The notes: generated by a model from the sequence alone, not told the origin. A DNA stretch of 64,000 nt from Thaumarchaeota archaeon SCGC AAA007-O23 (GCA_000402075.1 ARWO01000032.1:153387-217386), one strand, 5' to 3'. Shown: positions 17,045 through 25,508, counted from the stretch's first letter. Numbers and translations are program-made.

Positions 17045-18274
17045 TCATCCAGCCTGTACTACCTGCTGCTGTTTTTTGAGCTCTTCAACTAGTAGTGGTA
17101 TAACATCTTCCATTCTTCCATTGATGAAAATATCACACTCATTCTTTATTGGTGAATCAACATCTGGATTAATCGCAACAACAAACTCTGAATCTTGCAT
17201 GCCTGCAACATGTTGCATCGCGCCACTAATTCCAACTGCCACATAAAGCATCGGACTTATTTTGCTTCCACTCGTTCCAATCACTCTCGCTGGAATCATG
17301 TAAGTAGAACTGATTGATTGGCTTGCAGGTAAAAGCTTTTTTGAAATTGGTAACGAAATTCCTATCTCTGCATCTAATTGCTTGGCAAGTTCGGCGACAA
17401 GCTTTATGTTTTCATCTGGCGCATCTTTAATTCCTCGTCCAAAGCTTACAACGGCTTTACGAATTTCAAAGTCAACCTCACTTTTGATAATTTTATGACT
17501 AAGAACTTTTACTTTGAGATCATTCTCTTCTATTTTTGGTTCGTAAAATATTATTTCTCCACTCCTTTTTGGATCTGGTTTGATGGGCTCAAAAACACCT
17601 GGTATGATACTACAGCCTTGAGGATAATATTCACGCTTTATTGCTGGGGTTGTATTATTAAGACAAAGAATTGTTGTCCATAAGAACCCTGAAAAATCTG
17701 GTCTGTACATTTCTAGAGTTTTTTTGAAATCAGTTGGTTTACCATCAGTCTTAATTTGGTGTGTTACATTCAGGTCTTTGATTACGAGTTTGTTAATATC
17801 TGATGCAAGACCTGATTCTAACTCCACTAGTACGGTAGATGATAAATGTCGACCAATGCTATCTGCTGCAAAAAATATGTAGCGGGGTTTTTTGAATTGT
17901 TTAGCATAATCTGGCTCAATTTTTGATGCGATCTCTTTGTCTAAAGCAATTTGACTAATTACTTTGGTGTGAATTGTGTTTCTAAAATCTTTTAACTCTG
18001 GGTGATCAGCACAAACTACTACGTCAGCACCATACTCAATCAACTCTTTAGAAAAATCTTTAATATTATTTCCTAGGATTACTGCAACTACTTTTTCATT
18101 TGAGGAATATCTTGCGTTGTAATCATCAAATAATCTTCTTGCTTCTCCAAGCATTTCAAGACTTACAGGAAGAATCTTTCCATCAATGTGTTCCATTATA
18201 ACGTAAACATGGCTATAGGCTTCGCACTCCGTCTTGCATGAGTCACACCCACTACAACGCCAGTCTTCACTCAT
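17045..18274 (-). CDS. etfA: Electron transfer flavoprotein alpha subunit with N-terminal Fe-S motif
   Basis: The C-terminal FAD domain shows SFGRGIKDAPDENIKLVAELA and the FAD-binding ARVIGTSGSKISP...VAVGISGAMQHVAGM. The N-terminus carries CSGCDSCKTEC, with cysteines at 7, 10, 13 and 17, the spacing of a single 4Fe-4S ligand set. The standard EtfA lacks this. The gene is 4 bases upstream of fixCX and its start overlaps the etfB stop by 4 bases. The extra cluster suggests an added electron entry point; that part is inference. Confidence 0.9.
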   Translation of the reverse strand: MSEDWRCSGCDSCKTECEAYSHVYVIMEHIDGKILPVSLEMLGEARRLFDDYNARYSSNEKVVAVILGNNIKDFSKELIEYGADVVVCADHPELKDFRNTIHTKVISQIALDKEIASKIEPDYAKQFKKPRYIFFAADSIGRHLSSTVLVELESGLASDINKLVIKDLNVTHQIKTDGKPTDFKKTLEMYRPDFSGFLWTTILCLNNTTPAIKREYYPQGCSIIPGVFEPIKPDPKRSGEIIFYEPKIEENDLKVKVLSHKIIKSEVDFEIRKAVVSFGRGIKDAPDENIKLVAELAKQLDAEIGISLPISKKLLPASQSISSTYMIPARVIGTSGSKISPMLYVAVGISGAMQHVAGMQDSEFVVAINPDVDSPIKNECDIFINGRMEDVIPLLVEELKKQQQVVQAG

Positions 18275-19152
18275 TTAATCACCATCGCAGAAAGCGCCTC
18301 TTTCATCTTAGCAACTGCTTTGCGTATGTGTTCTGGATTTGAACCATCAAGAACTTCGGCCTGTCTCGTAGCCTTTCCTTTTGGTATACGTTCTACTTGG
18401 TATACTATAGTTGGTGAGCCGGCAAGTCCTACTAATGCTTTATCAACACCAAGCTCATCAATATTGAAAACTTTGAGATATTGTTTGTAATTTTTAGCCC
18501 TCTCGTAAGCCTCTTTTTGATATTTTTCAAAAGCAATCCTTTGAGAAACTGTAGTGTAATTTGATTTGTAGGATGGATCAATTGAAATGAATACTGGAAG
18601 CGGAGCTTCAATTTCCTCGATAACATTTGGTACACCATTTAATGTCAGTAAACACTTGGCTACAACAGTTCTTTTTTCTAAATTCACATCATAACTAATA
18701 ACATTTCCAAGAAATGTGAATCCTAACTTCCATGCAGTTTGTGGCCCTGTCTGACCTGTTTCACCATCAGAAGCCCTGTGTCCAGAAAACACAATGTCCA
18801 TCTTTCCTTGCATTTTATCAGTAATGCCTGTTCTTAGAGTCTCTGCAGTTGCAAGCGTGTCTGCTCCCGCAAAAATTCTATCACTATACAGGTGTAGTAC
18901 ATCTGCATCACAAGTTTGTTGGGCTTGTTCTAAAGCTAGTTCTGCAAATGGTGGACCCATTGAACAAACAGAAATCTTTGCACCGTACTTTACCTTGGCA
19001 TAAAAAGCAGCTTTAGCAGCTATTCCACTGTGAGGACCTAGTGTGCTTTTTGTTTCATTTCTATTGAGCGTACCATCAGGCTTGTAGCTTACATTTCCCT
19101 CAGAAAAATCGGGTTCTAATTTTACAATTACAGCAAGATTTAGCGGTTCCAT
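18271..19152 (-). CDS. etfB: Electron transfer flavoprotein beta subunit
   Basis: The protein has the EtfB nucleotide-binding pattern: NRNETKSTLGPHSGIAAKAA near residues 29-48 and the block VFSGHRASDGETGQTGPQTAWKLGF, which resembles the GxxAxDxxTGQxGP motif of EtfB. Its 293 residues are slightly longer than usual. It is the first gene of the etfB-etfA-fixCX operon. The electron donor dehydrogenase is not in the window. Confidence 0.92.
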   Translation of the reverse strand: MEPLNLAVIVKLEPDFSEGNVSYKPDGTLNRNETKSTLGPHSGIAAKAAFYAKVKYGAKISVCSMGPPFAELALEQAQQTCDADVLHLYSDRIFAGADTLATAETLRTGITDKMQGKMDIVFSGHRASDGETGQTGPQTAWKLGFTFLGNVISYDVNLEKRTVVAKCLLTLNGVPNVIEEIEAPLPVFISIDPSYKSNYTTVSQRIAFEKYQKEAYERAKNYKQYLKVFNIDELGVDKALVGLAGSPTIVYQVERIPKGKATRQAEVLDGSNPEHIRKAVAKMKEALSAMVIK

Positions 19153-19174
19153 GATTTATCCATATGGCAGTGTA

Positions 19175-19528
19175 TTATATTTTTTCAGTCAATTTTAAAA
19201 TACTAAATGCAATTTGTTCAAACTGAGTTTTTCTTTCCATGGATACCATTAAGACATCATCTTTCATAGGGAAGCTCATCACAATGAGTTTTTCTCTAAA
19301 TGACATAGAGAACTTTACTTCTCCAAGATCATCGTCAAATTCACGTCTCATCTTAACTCTTAGTGCAAGCTCCATGTAGAGCATTTCGTCTCTTTTCCTA
19401 TCTCCAAGCCGTGTTTTACTTGCTGCCATACCACCAGCAACTAGCCTACCTTTAGAGTTAATTACGCCTGCAAATCTAATCTTGGCATCAATTTTCTGAA
19501 TTGATGCACACATATTTTCATAATCCAT
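19175..19528 (-). CDS. Small alpha/beta protein, roadblock-like (thaumarchaeal DUF6659-like)
   Basis: The 117-residue protein has alternating strands and helices: IRFAGVINSKGRLVAGG near residues 16-32 and KLIVMSFPMKDDVLMVSME near 84-102. That pattern resembles the roadblock/LC7 fold and the thaumarchaeal family I recall as DUF6659. It lies 22 bases upstream of etfB on the same strand and is divergent from phaE. The function is unknown; a structural or regulatory role is guesswork. Confidence 0.6.
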   Translation of the reverse strand: MDYENMCASIQKIDAKIRFAGVINSKGRLVAGGMAASKTRLGDRKRDEMLYMELALRVKMRREFDDDLGEVKFSMSFREKLIVMSFPMKDDVLMVSMERKTQFEQIAFSILKLTEKI

Positions 19529-19544
19529 AGTTAACGGTCTCTAG

Positions 19545-19571
19545 TGCGATCTATTTATTGCGATCTATTTA
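19545..19571. repeat. 13-base direct repeat at the phaE promoter
   Basis: TGCGATCTATTTA occurs twice with a period of 14 bases, at 19545 and 19559. Each copy includes a CTATTTA box that could serve as TATA element. The region is open as a GTG-initiated extension of phaE, but a promoter duplication is more plausible. Confidence 0.45.
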
Positions 19572-20134
19572 TGGATAATTATATGGAAAACGAATCGAAT
19601 GTCACTGATTATTATAAAAAAACAGCGATGTTTTGGTCCGATATGATAGCAATGATGTCCTCCAAACCTACAACACTTTCTGCTGTTGGACCATTACGTA
19701 ACTTATCAACCAATTTGAAGAAAATTACAAGCGAACTAACTGAGTCAAATAAGGAGATTGTAGAATTTAATAATTTTTTAATTGAATACTATAAACAATT
19801 AGCAGACACGTGGACTGGCGCTCAAAAAGAAGTATCCTCAAAGATATCTAAAGTACCACAAAATGAGGAGGGTCTTGAAGCTTACAAAAGAGTCTGGATT
19901 GACATCTTTGAGAATAACTTCACTGGACTGTTTGATTCTAAAAAATTCTCAGAAAATTATAACAAGCTTATTTCGACGGAACTTGATCTTCTGAAAAGAT
20001 GGAATGCAATAACTGATGTAATGCTAAAGTCTGCTAACTTGCCGACCAAGCAGGAGATTGAGGAAATTTATGAGGAGCTACATACCCTAAAGAGCAGAAT
20101 TTCAAAGCTAGAGTCGTCTAAAAAGAAAGCTTGA
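19571..20134 (+). CDS. phaE: Class III PHA synthase subunit PhaE-like
   Basis: PhaE is the non-catalytic partner of class III polyhydroxyalkanoate synthase. The protein is mostly helical, with MFWSDMIAMMSS early, WTGAQKEVSSKISKVP in the middle and a C-terminal coiled coil (EEIYEELHTLKSRISKLESS), the typical PhaE end. The open frame extends to GTG 19544, but that region is a promoter-like direct repeat, so ATG 19571 is preferred (ATG 19583 is also possible). phaC follows after 4 bases. Confidence 0.75.
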   Translation: MDNYMENESNVTDYYKKTAMFWSDMIAMMSSKPTTLSAVGPLRNLSTNLKKITSELTESNKEIVEFNNFLIEYYKQLADTWTGAQKEVSSKISKVPQNEEGLEAYKRVWIDIFENNFTGLFDSKKFSENYNKLISTELDLLKRWNAITDVMLKSANLPTKQEIEEIYEELHTLKSRISKLESSKKKA

Positions 20135-20138
20135 AAAA

Positions 20139-21200
20139 ATGTCAGAAAATAAATTTGACCCAAAAATTATTGGTGAGTTTCTAAATTTTAGCCGTAACTT
20201 TGCAGAGGCTCCAATGAAAGTCTCTGTTCCACATGAGGTTAAGTTAGGTTCAACACAATTTGATGTTGCATACAAAGAAGATAAAATGCGTTTACTTCAT
20301 TTCAAGCCGCTTACATCAAAGCAAGTTAGAACACCGTTACTTATCTCGTATGCAGTTGTTAACAGGTGGCATATTTTTGATATTGATCCAAAGAAGAGCT
20401 GGGTAAAAAACTTGCTTGAACAAGGATTTGATGTTTATTTGATTGATTGGGGAACGCCATCCAAGATTGATAAATTTCTAGGGTTTGATGAATACGTAAA
20501 TCGTTACTTGGATAACTGTGTGGATTTTGTTTGTGATGAAACTAATGTGGATAAGGTATCAATTCAAGGTTATTGTACGGGTGGAACATTGGCTACTGTA
20601 TATTCAGCACTTCACCCAGAAAGGGTCAAAAATTTAATCGCAACTGCGCCAGTAATTGATGGTTGGAAGGATACAACAGTTGTAAGTAATATTGCAAAAT
20701 ATTTTGATGCTGATAAATTAGTTGATACAGTAGGAAATATGCCACCAGAATTCATCTATTTCTGTTTTTCAATTCTAAAGCCATTTGAGCAAGGTGTTGA
20801 AAAATACATAAAATTTTTGAATAATATTGATAACGAAAAATACGTTGATAGTTTTCTTAAAATTGAAAAATGGCTAGATGAGACCCCGCCTATTCCTGGT
20901 GAACTTTTCAGACAGTGGATAAAGGGTATTTATCAAGATAATTTGTTGATACAAAACAAGATGTATGTTGGGAATAAGCATGTATCATTAAAAAATCTCA
21001 ATATGCCGGTTTTTACCCAAGTTGCCGTCGGTGATCATTTAGTTTCTCCAGAATGTAGTATGCCTTTACATTATGCAGTTTCAAGTACTGATAAGATATT
21101 GAAGTTATATCCCACAGGACACGTTGGAATGATAGCTAGTTCGTTTAGTCAAAAAACCGTTCTGCCAGAGCTTGGCCAGTGGCTTAAGGAAAGGTCATAA
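20139..21200 (+). CDS. phaC: Class III polyhydroxyalkanoate synthase catalytic subunit
   Basis: The enzyme polymerises (R)-3-hydroxyacyl-CoA into PHA storage polymer. The lipase-like box GYCTGG gives the nucleophile C146. The rest of the triad is D299 (GDHLVSPE) and H328 (TGHVGM). At 353 residues it has class III length, agreeing with the adjacent phaE. A hairpin at 21213-21240 separates it from the convergent phasin-like gene. Confidence 0.93.
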   Translation: MSENKFDPKIIGEFLNFSRNFAEAPMKVSVPHEVKLGSTQFDVAYKEDKMRLLHFKPLTSKQVRTPLLISYAVVNRWHIFDIDPKKSWVKNLLEQGFDVYLIDWGTPSKIDKFLGFDEYVNRYLDNCVDFVCDETNVDKVSIQGYCTGGTLATVYSALHPERVKNLIATAPVIDGWKDTTVVSNIAKYFDADKLVDTVGNMPPEFIYFCFSILKPFEQGVEKYIKFLNNIDNEKYVDSFLKIEKWLDETPPIPGELFRQWIKGIYQDNLLIQNKMYVGNKHVSLKNLNMPVFTQVAVGDHLVSPECSMPLHYAVSSTDKILKLYPTGHVGMIASSFSQKTVLPELGQWLKERS

Positions 21201-21212
21201 AAAAAAAGGAAA

Positions 21213-21240
21213 CATTCACACTAGTATTTTGGTGTGAATG
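21213..21240. terminator. Hairpin between convergent phaC and phasin-like genes
   Basis: CATTCACAC and GTGTGAATG form a perfect 9-base-pair stem with a 10-base loop. It includes the last codons of the phasin-like gene. On the minus strand the stem is followed by TTTCC and a run of nine T, so it probably ends phasin transcription. On the plus strand no T-run follows. Confidence 0.6.
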
Positions 21241-21643
21241 CGGTTAACCAAGATTGCAATACACCTTTGTTAAGATCAGCAAAAGCCTTTGCATTCTCGT
21301 TAAAGGTCTTGATATTCTGACGGGTTGCATCAATTGTTGCTAATGCTACCTTATTCTGAACATCTTGAATCTTGTTAATCTGTTCGTTTGTTTTGTTTAC
21401 AGCACTTTCTGTTGCTTCTGGAAGAGCAGTATTGATTCCGGTCTTGTTTGCAAATTCTCTTTGCAAAGCAATGGTTGAATCTATAATGTTCTGAAATGCT
21501 TCAGTATATTCTTGCTGTAAGCTTGTAACAGATGTTTGGTAGTTTGGGAATGATTTCTCAGCAGATTTAACCTGTTCTTGAACAGTTTCTTCTACAGTTG
21601 AGAAAACGTCATTCTTGACTGTTTTGTTTGATTCGTTACTCAT
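21221..21643 (-). CDS. Phasin-like PHA granule protein
   Basis: The 140-residue protein is amphipathic and helical with heptad-like spacing and no Cys, and it ends QSWLTAFTPKY. Length, composition (Q, A, N, T, E) and position in the PHA locus resemble phasins, which coat PHA granules. The assignment is by type and context rather than a firm motif. Its promoter has a TATA box 26 bases upstream of ATG and three AATGGT repeats further upstream. Confidence 0.65.
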   Translation of the reverse strand: MSNESNKTVKNDVFSTVEETVQEQVKSAEKSFPNYQTSVTSLQQEYTEAFQNIIDSTIALQREFANKTGINTALPEATESAVNKTNEQINKIQDVQNKVALATIDATRQNIKTFNENAKAFADLNKGVLQSWLTAFTPKY

Positions 21644-21665
21644 GGTTTGCTATGATTGGTACCAC

Positions 21666-21673
21666 AATATATA
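21666..21673 (-). promoter_or_regulatory. TATA box of the phasin-like gene
   Basis: On the minus strand TATATATT is centred about 27 bases before the ATG at 21643, predicting a leaderless transcript. The three AATGGT repeats lie 16-45 bases further upstream. Confidence 0.55.
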
Positions 21674-21689
21674 CCTACTGGTAATAGAA

Positions 21690-21715
21690 ACCATTCATAA
21701 CCATTTACTACCATT
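21690..21715. promoter_or_regulatory. Three AATGGT direct repeats with 10-base period
   Basis: On the minus strand AATGGT occurs at 21710-21715, 21700-21705 and 21690-21695, exactly one helical turn apart and just upstream of the phasin TATA box. This looks like a binding site for an activator or repressor. The AbrB-type regulator encoded directly upstream is the obvious candidate. Confidence 0.5.
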
Positions 21716-22012
21716 TCAATTATTCTTAGGGTTGAGTGGAATAACAATTACTTGTACCAAATCGCCTTCATCTACAGTAAGAGCCTGTCTTTCTGCCTCA
21801 GGAATTGAGATCCTTCCATTGCTACCAACAGTAGTCTTGAAAGCACCCCATGTGAGAAAGTTTGGCATCATATTTTGCAGATTGAAGGGATTTTGCATAC
21901 TGGTCTGAAACGGATTCACATTATTCGTGAAATTAGACTGCATCTTAGACGCATTTTCTAGCCACTGCTTGAATAATTCAGCTGGATCGTATGGGTTTTT
22001 CTTTCCTTCCAT
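21716..22012 (-). CDS. AbrB/SpoVT-domain protein of the PHA locus
   Basis: The C-terminal half is a swapped-hairpin AbrB domain (TTVGSNGRISIPEAERQALTVDEGDLVQVIVI). The N-terminal half (NPYDPAELFKQWLENASKMQ) reads like the helical start of PHA-granule proteins. A regulator that links granule state to phasin expression, in the manner of bacterial PhaR, is a reasonable inference. ATG 22012 is preferred; an in-frame GTG lies at 22018. It is transcribed toward the phasin-like gene with a separate promoter between them. Confidence 0.7.
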   Translation of the reverse strand: MEGKKNPYDPAELFKQWLENASKMQSNFTNNVNPFQTSMQNPFNLQNMMPNFLTWGAFKTTVGSNGRISIPEAERQALTVDEGDLVQVIVIPLNPKNN

Positions 22013-22048
22013 TACCACTAGTAGGTTGATTACCTTATAAAATGATCG

Positions 22049-22831
22049 TTAACTAAGAAAATCTGACACAATTTGAAAGAATTTCTCTGGTTTTTCTACA
22101 TATGGCGTGTGTGCGCAACCAATCATTTTGTAAAATCTGCAATCATTTATTCCTGATACAAAGGATCGTGCATATTCAATAGGAATTACAGGATCATTTT
22201 CGCCCCAAACAATTAATGTTGGAATTGTGATTAATTGTAATTTTTCAGTGACTACCTTAGAATTACTCAATCCTAGAAGTGTTGACATAAAGGCCATTTT
22301 TGCATTTGGCAATTGCATTCTTTCTATGAATCCAGAGACAACCTTTTCGTCTATCTTCTTCCTACCAGACATAGCCTGGAATGCATTCAAGGCTGACTCA
22401 TTATTTGGATACAATGCAGCTGAAATGTATGAATTTAATGCTGGTGTTGAATGCTTCATTATGCCTGATGGTGAAACAAGAACAAGTTTTGTCACATTTA
22501 CATCATGATTTATGATAGATTCTGCAGCAATTTCGCCTCCAAGCGACGAGCCAATAATATTCAGCTTCTTAATTCCAAGTTTATTCACAAATTTGGATAC
22601 AAATTCAGCAAAGTAGTCAGTTGTATAATCAACCATTGGTTTGTCACTATATCCGAAGCCAATAAGGTCCGGAACAATAACTCTGAATTTTTTAGCAAAA
22701 AACGGAATGACATTTTCCCATCTATCTGCAGAGGCTCCTAGACCATGAAGTAAAAGAAGTGTGTTCGCTGAAGTTCCCTCCTCAAAATATCGTATTTTAT
22801 TACCATCGATTTCGGTTGTTTTTACAGTCAT
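22049..22831 (-). CDS. Alpha/beta hydrolase
   Basis: The protein shows a canonical fold: oxyanion loop LLLHGLGASADRW near residues 26-38, nucleophile elbow GSSLGG with serine near residue 95, an acid in WGENDPVIP and histidine in GCAHTPYVEKP. It is 260 residues with no signal peptide. Its position in the PHA cluster suggests an intracellular PHA depolymerase or oligomer hydrolase, but esterases of other specificity look the same. It lies 31 bases upstream of the AbrB gene on the same strand. Confidence 0.8.
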   Translation of the reverse strand: MTVKTTEIDGNKIRYFEEGTSANTLLLLHGLGASADRWENVIPFFAKKFRVIVPDLIGFGYSDKPMVDYTTDYFAEFVSKFVNKLGIKKLNIIGSSLGGEIAAESIINHDVNVTKLVLVSPSGIMKHSTPALNSYISAALYPNNESALNAFQAMSGRKKIDEKVVSGFIERMQLPNAKMAFMSTLLGLSNSKVVTEKLQLITIPTLIVWGENDPVIPIEYARSFVSGINDCRFYKMIGCAHTPYVEKPEKFFQIVSDFLS

Positions 22832-22945
22832 TATTAGCTCGCTTCAAATGGCTAAGATATAAGATTTTACAGATTCGTTAATTGATGATTTTCATCATGA
22901 AACTTTTGCCTAACTAGTTATTAGACACATAACACAAATTCGGGC

Positions 22946-23056
22946 ATGAATATGGGTTTCCTTTATTTGGCATCAGGCGTTGTAGCCGGAGTTTTAGGTG
23001 GTATTTTCCTTGTATCCTTTTTTTATAATCCTGAAAGCTTGTTTATGCCTCCTTAG
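22946..23056 (+). CDS. Single-span membrane peptide, 36 aa
   Basis: The ORF encodes a glycine-rich span (LYLASGVVAGVLGGIFLVSFF) followed by a short outer tail ending MPP. It sits alone in the gap between the hydrolase and the ornithine cyclodeaminase gene. The clean GxxxG-like span and ATG start support a real peptide. No family was recognised. Confidence 0.45.
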   Translation: MNMGFLYLASGVVAGVLGGIFLVSFFYNPESLFMPP

Positions 23057-23070
23057 TTTTTAATTCAAAA

Positions 23071-24282
23071 TCACAGTTCTTTAGCAACCATTGGTAAAAA
23101 GGCACCAGCATCAGATACAATTCCTAATGCTTGCCATGTACCACGATCCATCAATTTTGTAACAGTTGGCTGGTTTATGTCAACAACTATCACTTTGACA
23201 TTAGCAGGAAGCATATTTCCAGTCGCAATTGAATGTAGCATGGTAGCCACCATTATGACCATTGAAGCACCTTTTAGAATTTCCTTGTATTTTTTCTGAG
23301 CAAGTGTAACATCTGTAATCACATCAGGCAAAGGGCCGTCATCACGTAAGGATCCAGCTAAAACAAATGGTACTTTCTTTTTTATGCATTCATACATTAT
23401 TCCTCTTGTTAGCTTTTTTGATTTCACCATTTTTTCGATAGAACCGGCTTTAAAAACTGCATTTATCGCTTCCATATGATTTCTGTGACCCCTTACAGCA
23501 AGAGTTCCATCACGAATGTTCATGCCAAGAGACGTTCCTAGTGTAGCATATTCAATGTCATGAACTGCAAGTGCATTTCCAGCCAAAACTGCATCGATAT
23601 ATCCATGACGGATAAGTCTTGAAACTGATTCAGATGCACCAGTATGAACAATTGCAGGACCACCAACTAGAATAATTTTACCACCATTCTTTTTGGTACG
23701 TCGTATATCTTCTGCAACTTTTTTAGCTATATGCTGTGTTGGTCTCTCACTAGAGCTTCCACTTCCCATAAATTCAAATACATTCATTCCCTCTCGAGGT
23801 CTTTCAGGTGGAATTATTTTGACGCCATTTTCTCCTACAACAATTTTATCACCTTTTTTTACCTGACGGATTGGAACACACATTGCTTTTTTGGATTTAA
23901 CAATAACACATTTGTCCATCATCATGTTGTCTACATCAATCCATTTGTTGTTAAGAAAAATTTGTGTTGGATTATTTGTTGTACTGTAAAAATTATCAGG
24001 CATCACCATATCTTTTGTTGCAGCCTTTAACATTACATTTTTTTGAGTTTTAGATGTGGCACCTTGACGATAAACATAGTTTAAGATTGTGTCAAGATTT
24101 TTTGTATTCGTTCCAGTAACAAGCAGTTTTGCATAACTTTCATCCTTTTTCTTCTTACCAACCTGTATATCTAAAACCTCAAACGAGCCACCATGATCCA
24201 TAATCCCATCAAATACCTTTGTCAGGATCAGCGAATCTATAAGATGTCCTCGCAGTTCTATTTCGGATGAAAATTTCTTCAT
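23071..24282 (-). CDS. Archaeal-type ornithine cyclodeaminase (LOR/SDH-domain family, TIGR00300)
   Basis: The protein starts with the conserved ELRGHLIDSLILTKVFD block of the LOR/SDH N-terminal domain. It has a Rossmann-like C-terminal domain with LVGGPAIVHTGASESVSRLIRHGYIDAVLAGNALAVHDIE (residues about 201-240) and a final TKLMDRGTWQALGIVSDAG. Members convert ornithine to proline plus ammonia in archaea that lack the usual proline pathway. The 403-residue length is standard. It stands alone with its own promoter. Confidence 0.85.
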   Translation of the reverse strand: MKKFSSEIELRGHLIDSLILTKVFDGIMDHGGSFEVLDIQVGKKKKDESYAKLLVTGTNTKNLDTILNYVYRQGATSKTQKNVMLKAATKDMVMPDNFYSTTNNPTQIFLNNKWIDVDNMMMDKCVIVKSKKAMCVPIRQVKKGDKIVVGENGVKIIPPERPREGMNVFEFMGSGSSSERPTQHIAKKVAEDIRRTKKNGGKIILVGGPAIVHTGASESVSRLIRHGYIDAVLAGNALAVHDIEYATLGTSLGMNIRDGTLAVRGHRNHMEAINAVFKAGSIEKMVKSKKLTRGIMYECIKKKVPFVLAGSLRDDGPLPDVITDVTLAQKKYKEILKGASMVIMVATMLHSIATGNMLPANVKVIVVDINQPTVTKLMDRGTWQALGIVSDAGAFLPMVAKEL

Positions 24283-24339
24283 ATGTTCACCTAAATTATT
24301 GGTAAGTAAAACGTTACGACAATATAATTTGATTATTTA

Positions 24340-24687
24340 CTATACTGGGAGGCTAACCTCACCATCATACTCCTGAATATTATCTGATTTTAGCGAATTT
24401 ATTATGCTGGTCTTTTCTTCATCAGACAATCCTTGTGCAATCGTCTTCGCAATCCCATTTTTATCACATAACACAAGAATGTATCCGCCATCATCAGTTA
24501 CAACAAATCCAGATGCACCATTGACAACTGCATACAAATTTTCTTCTCCAACTGGTTCCCAGATGTTTGTTTTGTTGTCCTTTAGCGCTAATGCTGGCAA
24601 TGCTTTGCCATTTGCAAACTTGTTAAGGTACTCTCTTGCATCATTAACACGTTTCTGACCAACTTTTAGAGCCATAAAATATTGCAT
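24340..24687 (-). CDS. Hypothetical protein, 115 aa
   Basis: This soluble alpha/beta protein (GQKRVNDAREYLNKFANGK, then GGYILVLCDKNGIAKTIAQGL) has no motif I can assign. An internal ATG five codons in (MALKVGQK) may be the true start. It is followed after 11 bases by a small basic gene on the same strand. Confidence 0.55.
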   Translation of the reverse strand: MQYFMALKVGQKRVNDAREYLNKFANGKALPALALKDNKTNIWEPVGEENLYAVVNGASGFVVTDDGGYILVLCDKNGIAKTIAQGLSDEEKTSIINSLKSDNIQEYDGEVSLPV

Positions 24688-24698
24688 GGTATATCATC

Positions 24699-24887
24699 TC
24701 AAGATTGCTTCTTATTATTTGATTTTTTTTTAGGATGACGATTACTCTTTTTTTTCTTTGACTCCGCATAGTAATCGGCAGCAGCTATTTTTGGATTTAA
24801 AACTTGCATTACCTGTTTTTTAATACCACCAGTTTTCTTTTTTGATTCATTATTCTTTTTTCCAAGAAAGTTAAAAAAACCCATCAT
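24699..24887 (-). CDS. Small lysine-rich protein, 62 aa
   Basis: It begins with a short hydrophobic patch (MMGFFNFLGKK) and then becomes K/N/S-rich with a central QVMQVLNPKIAAADYYAES segment. It may be membrane-tethered or nucleic-acid-associated, but there is no recognised domain. The start at 24884 (second ATG) is equally possible. It lies between the 115-residue gene and the HD-domain gene on the same strand. Confidence 0.45.
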   Translation of the reverse strand: MMGFFNFLGKKNNESKKKTGGIKKQVMQVLNPKIAAADYYAESKKKKSNRHPKKKSNNKKQS

Positions 24888-24914
24888 GTGAATTTAGGCA
24901 TTATATGATAAATA

Positions 24915-25442
24915 TCATTCCATAAAATTTGAAACAATATTACGTAAATTTTTGCTTTTAATTTCCTTTTTTGCAGTATTGAAGAAGGTTTGTAGTTTTT
25001 CTTTGGAAATCCCCTTGTTTTGATAAAATTTTGCTTGAAATGCCATCTCCAATTTATCGATGTCATGAAGTAATCTAGATTCTTGTGAAGAATTTTTTTG
25101 ATATTCGTTCCATATTTCAAAATATGGTTCAGCAATTTTATCTGGTAGGTTTTTTAAAATTTGTTTCATCGCAATATTTTCTTTTCCAACTTTTTCATTT
25201 TTTGCTATATTATCTGGAATTATGTCACCAATAATAGATTCGGCTAAATCATGCAATAATGCCATCTTGATAATTTTTTCAGTGTTTAATCCTTCCAAGT
25301 CTGATAAAATCATGGATATCACCGCAGTTGAATAACTGTGTTCCGCAACAGATTCTGGATTAATGATTTCAAGTTTTTCTTTCCAGCCTTGTCTTGGCAC
25401 ATTTTTTAACTCCAAAACTTTTTGAAAAAATTCTTCGATCAT
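24915..25442 (-). CDS. HD-domain phosphohydrolase (5'-deoxynucleotidase-like)
   Basis: The protein of 175 residues has the HD-superfamily ligands: H in AEHSYSTAVI, HD in MALLHDLAESIIGDI, and a later D in LLHDIDKLEMAFQAK. The order and spacing match HDDC2/YfbR-like nucleotidases, which remove phosphate from deoxynucleoside monophosphates. The open frame extends into the tRNA-Phe gene on the other strand, so ATG 25442 (MIEEFFQKVLELK) is the realistic start. Confidence 0.82.
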   Translation of the reverse strand: MIEEFFQKVLELKNVPRQGWKEKLEIINPESVAEHSYSTAVISMILSDLEGLNTEKIIKMALLHDLAESIIGDIIPDNIAKNEKVGKENIAMKQILKNLPDKIAEPYFEIWNEYQKNSSQESRLLHDIDKLEMAFQAKFYQNKGISKEKLQTFFNTAKKEIKSKNLRNIVSNFME

Positions 25443-25476
25443 TTTATTTATACCTATAATATTTTGAAAGGACAAG

Positions 25477-25484
25477 CTTAAATT
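25477..25484 (+). promoter_or_regulatory. TATA-like box of tRNA-Phe
   Basis: CTTAAATT is centred 28 bases before the first base of tRNA-Phe, the expected archaeal spacing. An equivalent GATTAAAT box precedes tRNA-Asn. Confidence 0.5.
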
Positions 25485-25508
25485 CCTAACAATTTGAATT
25501 GGCGGTAT

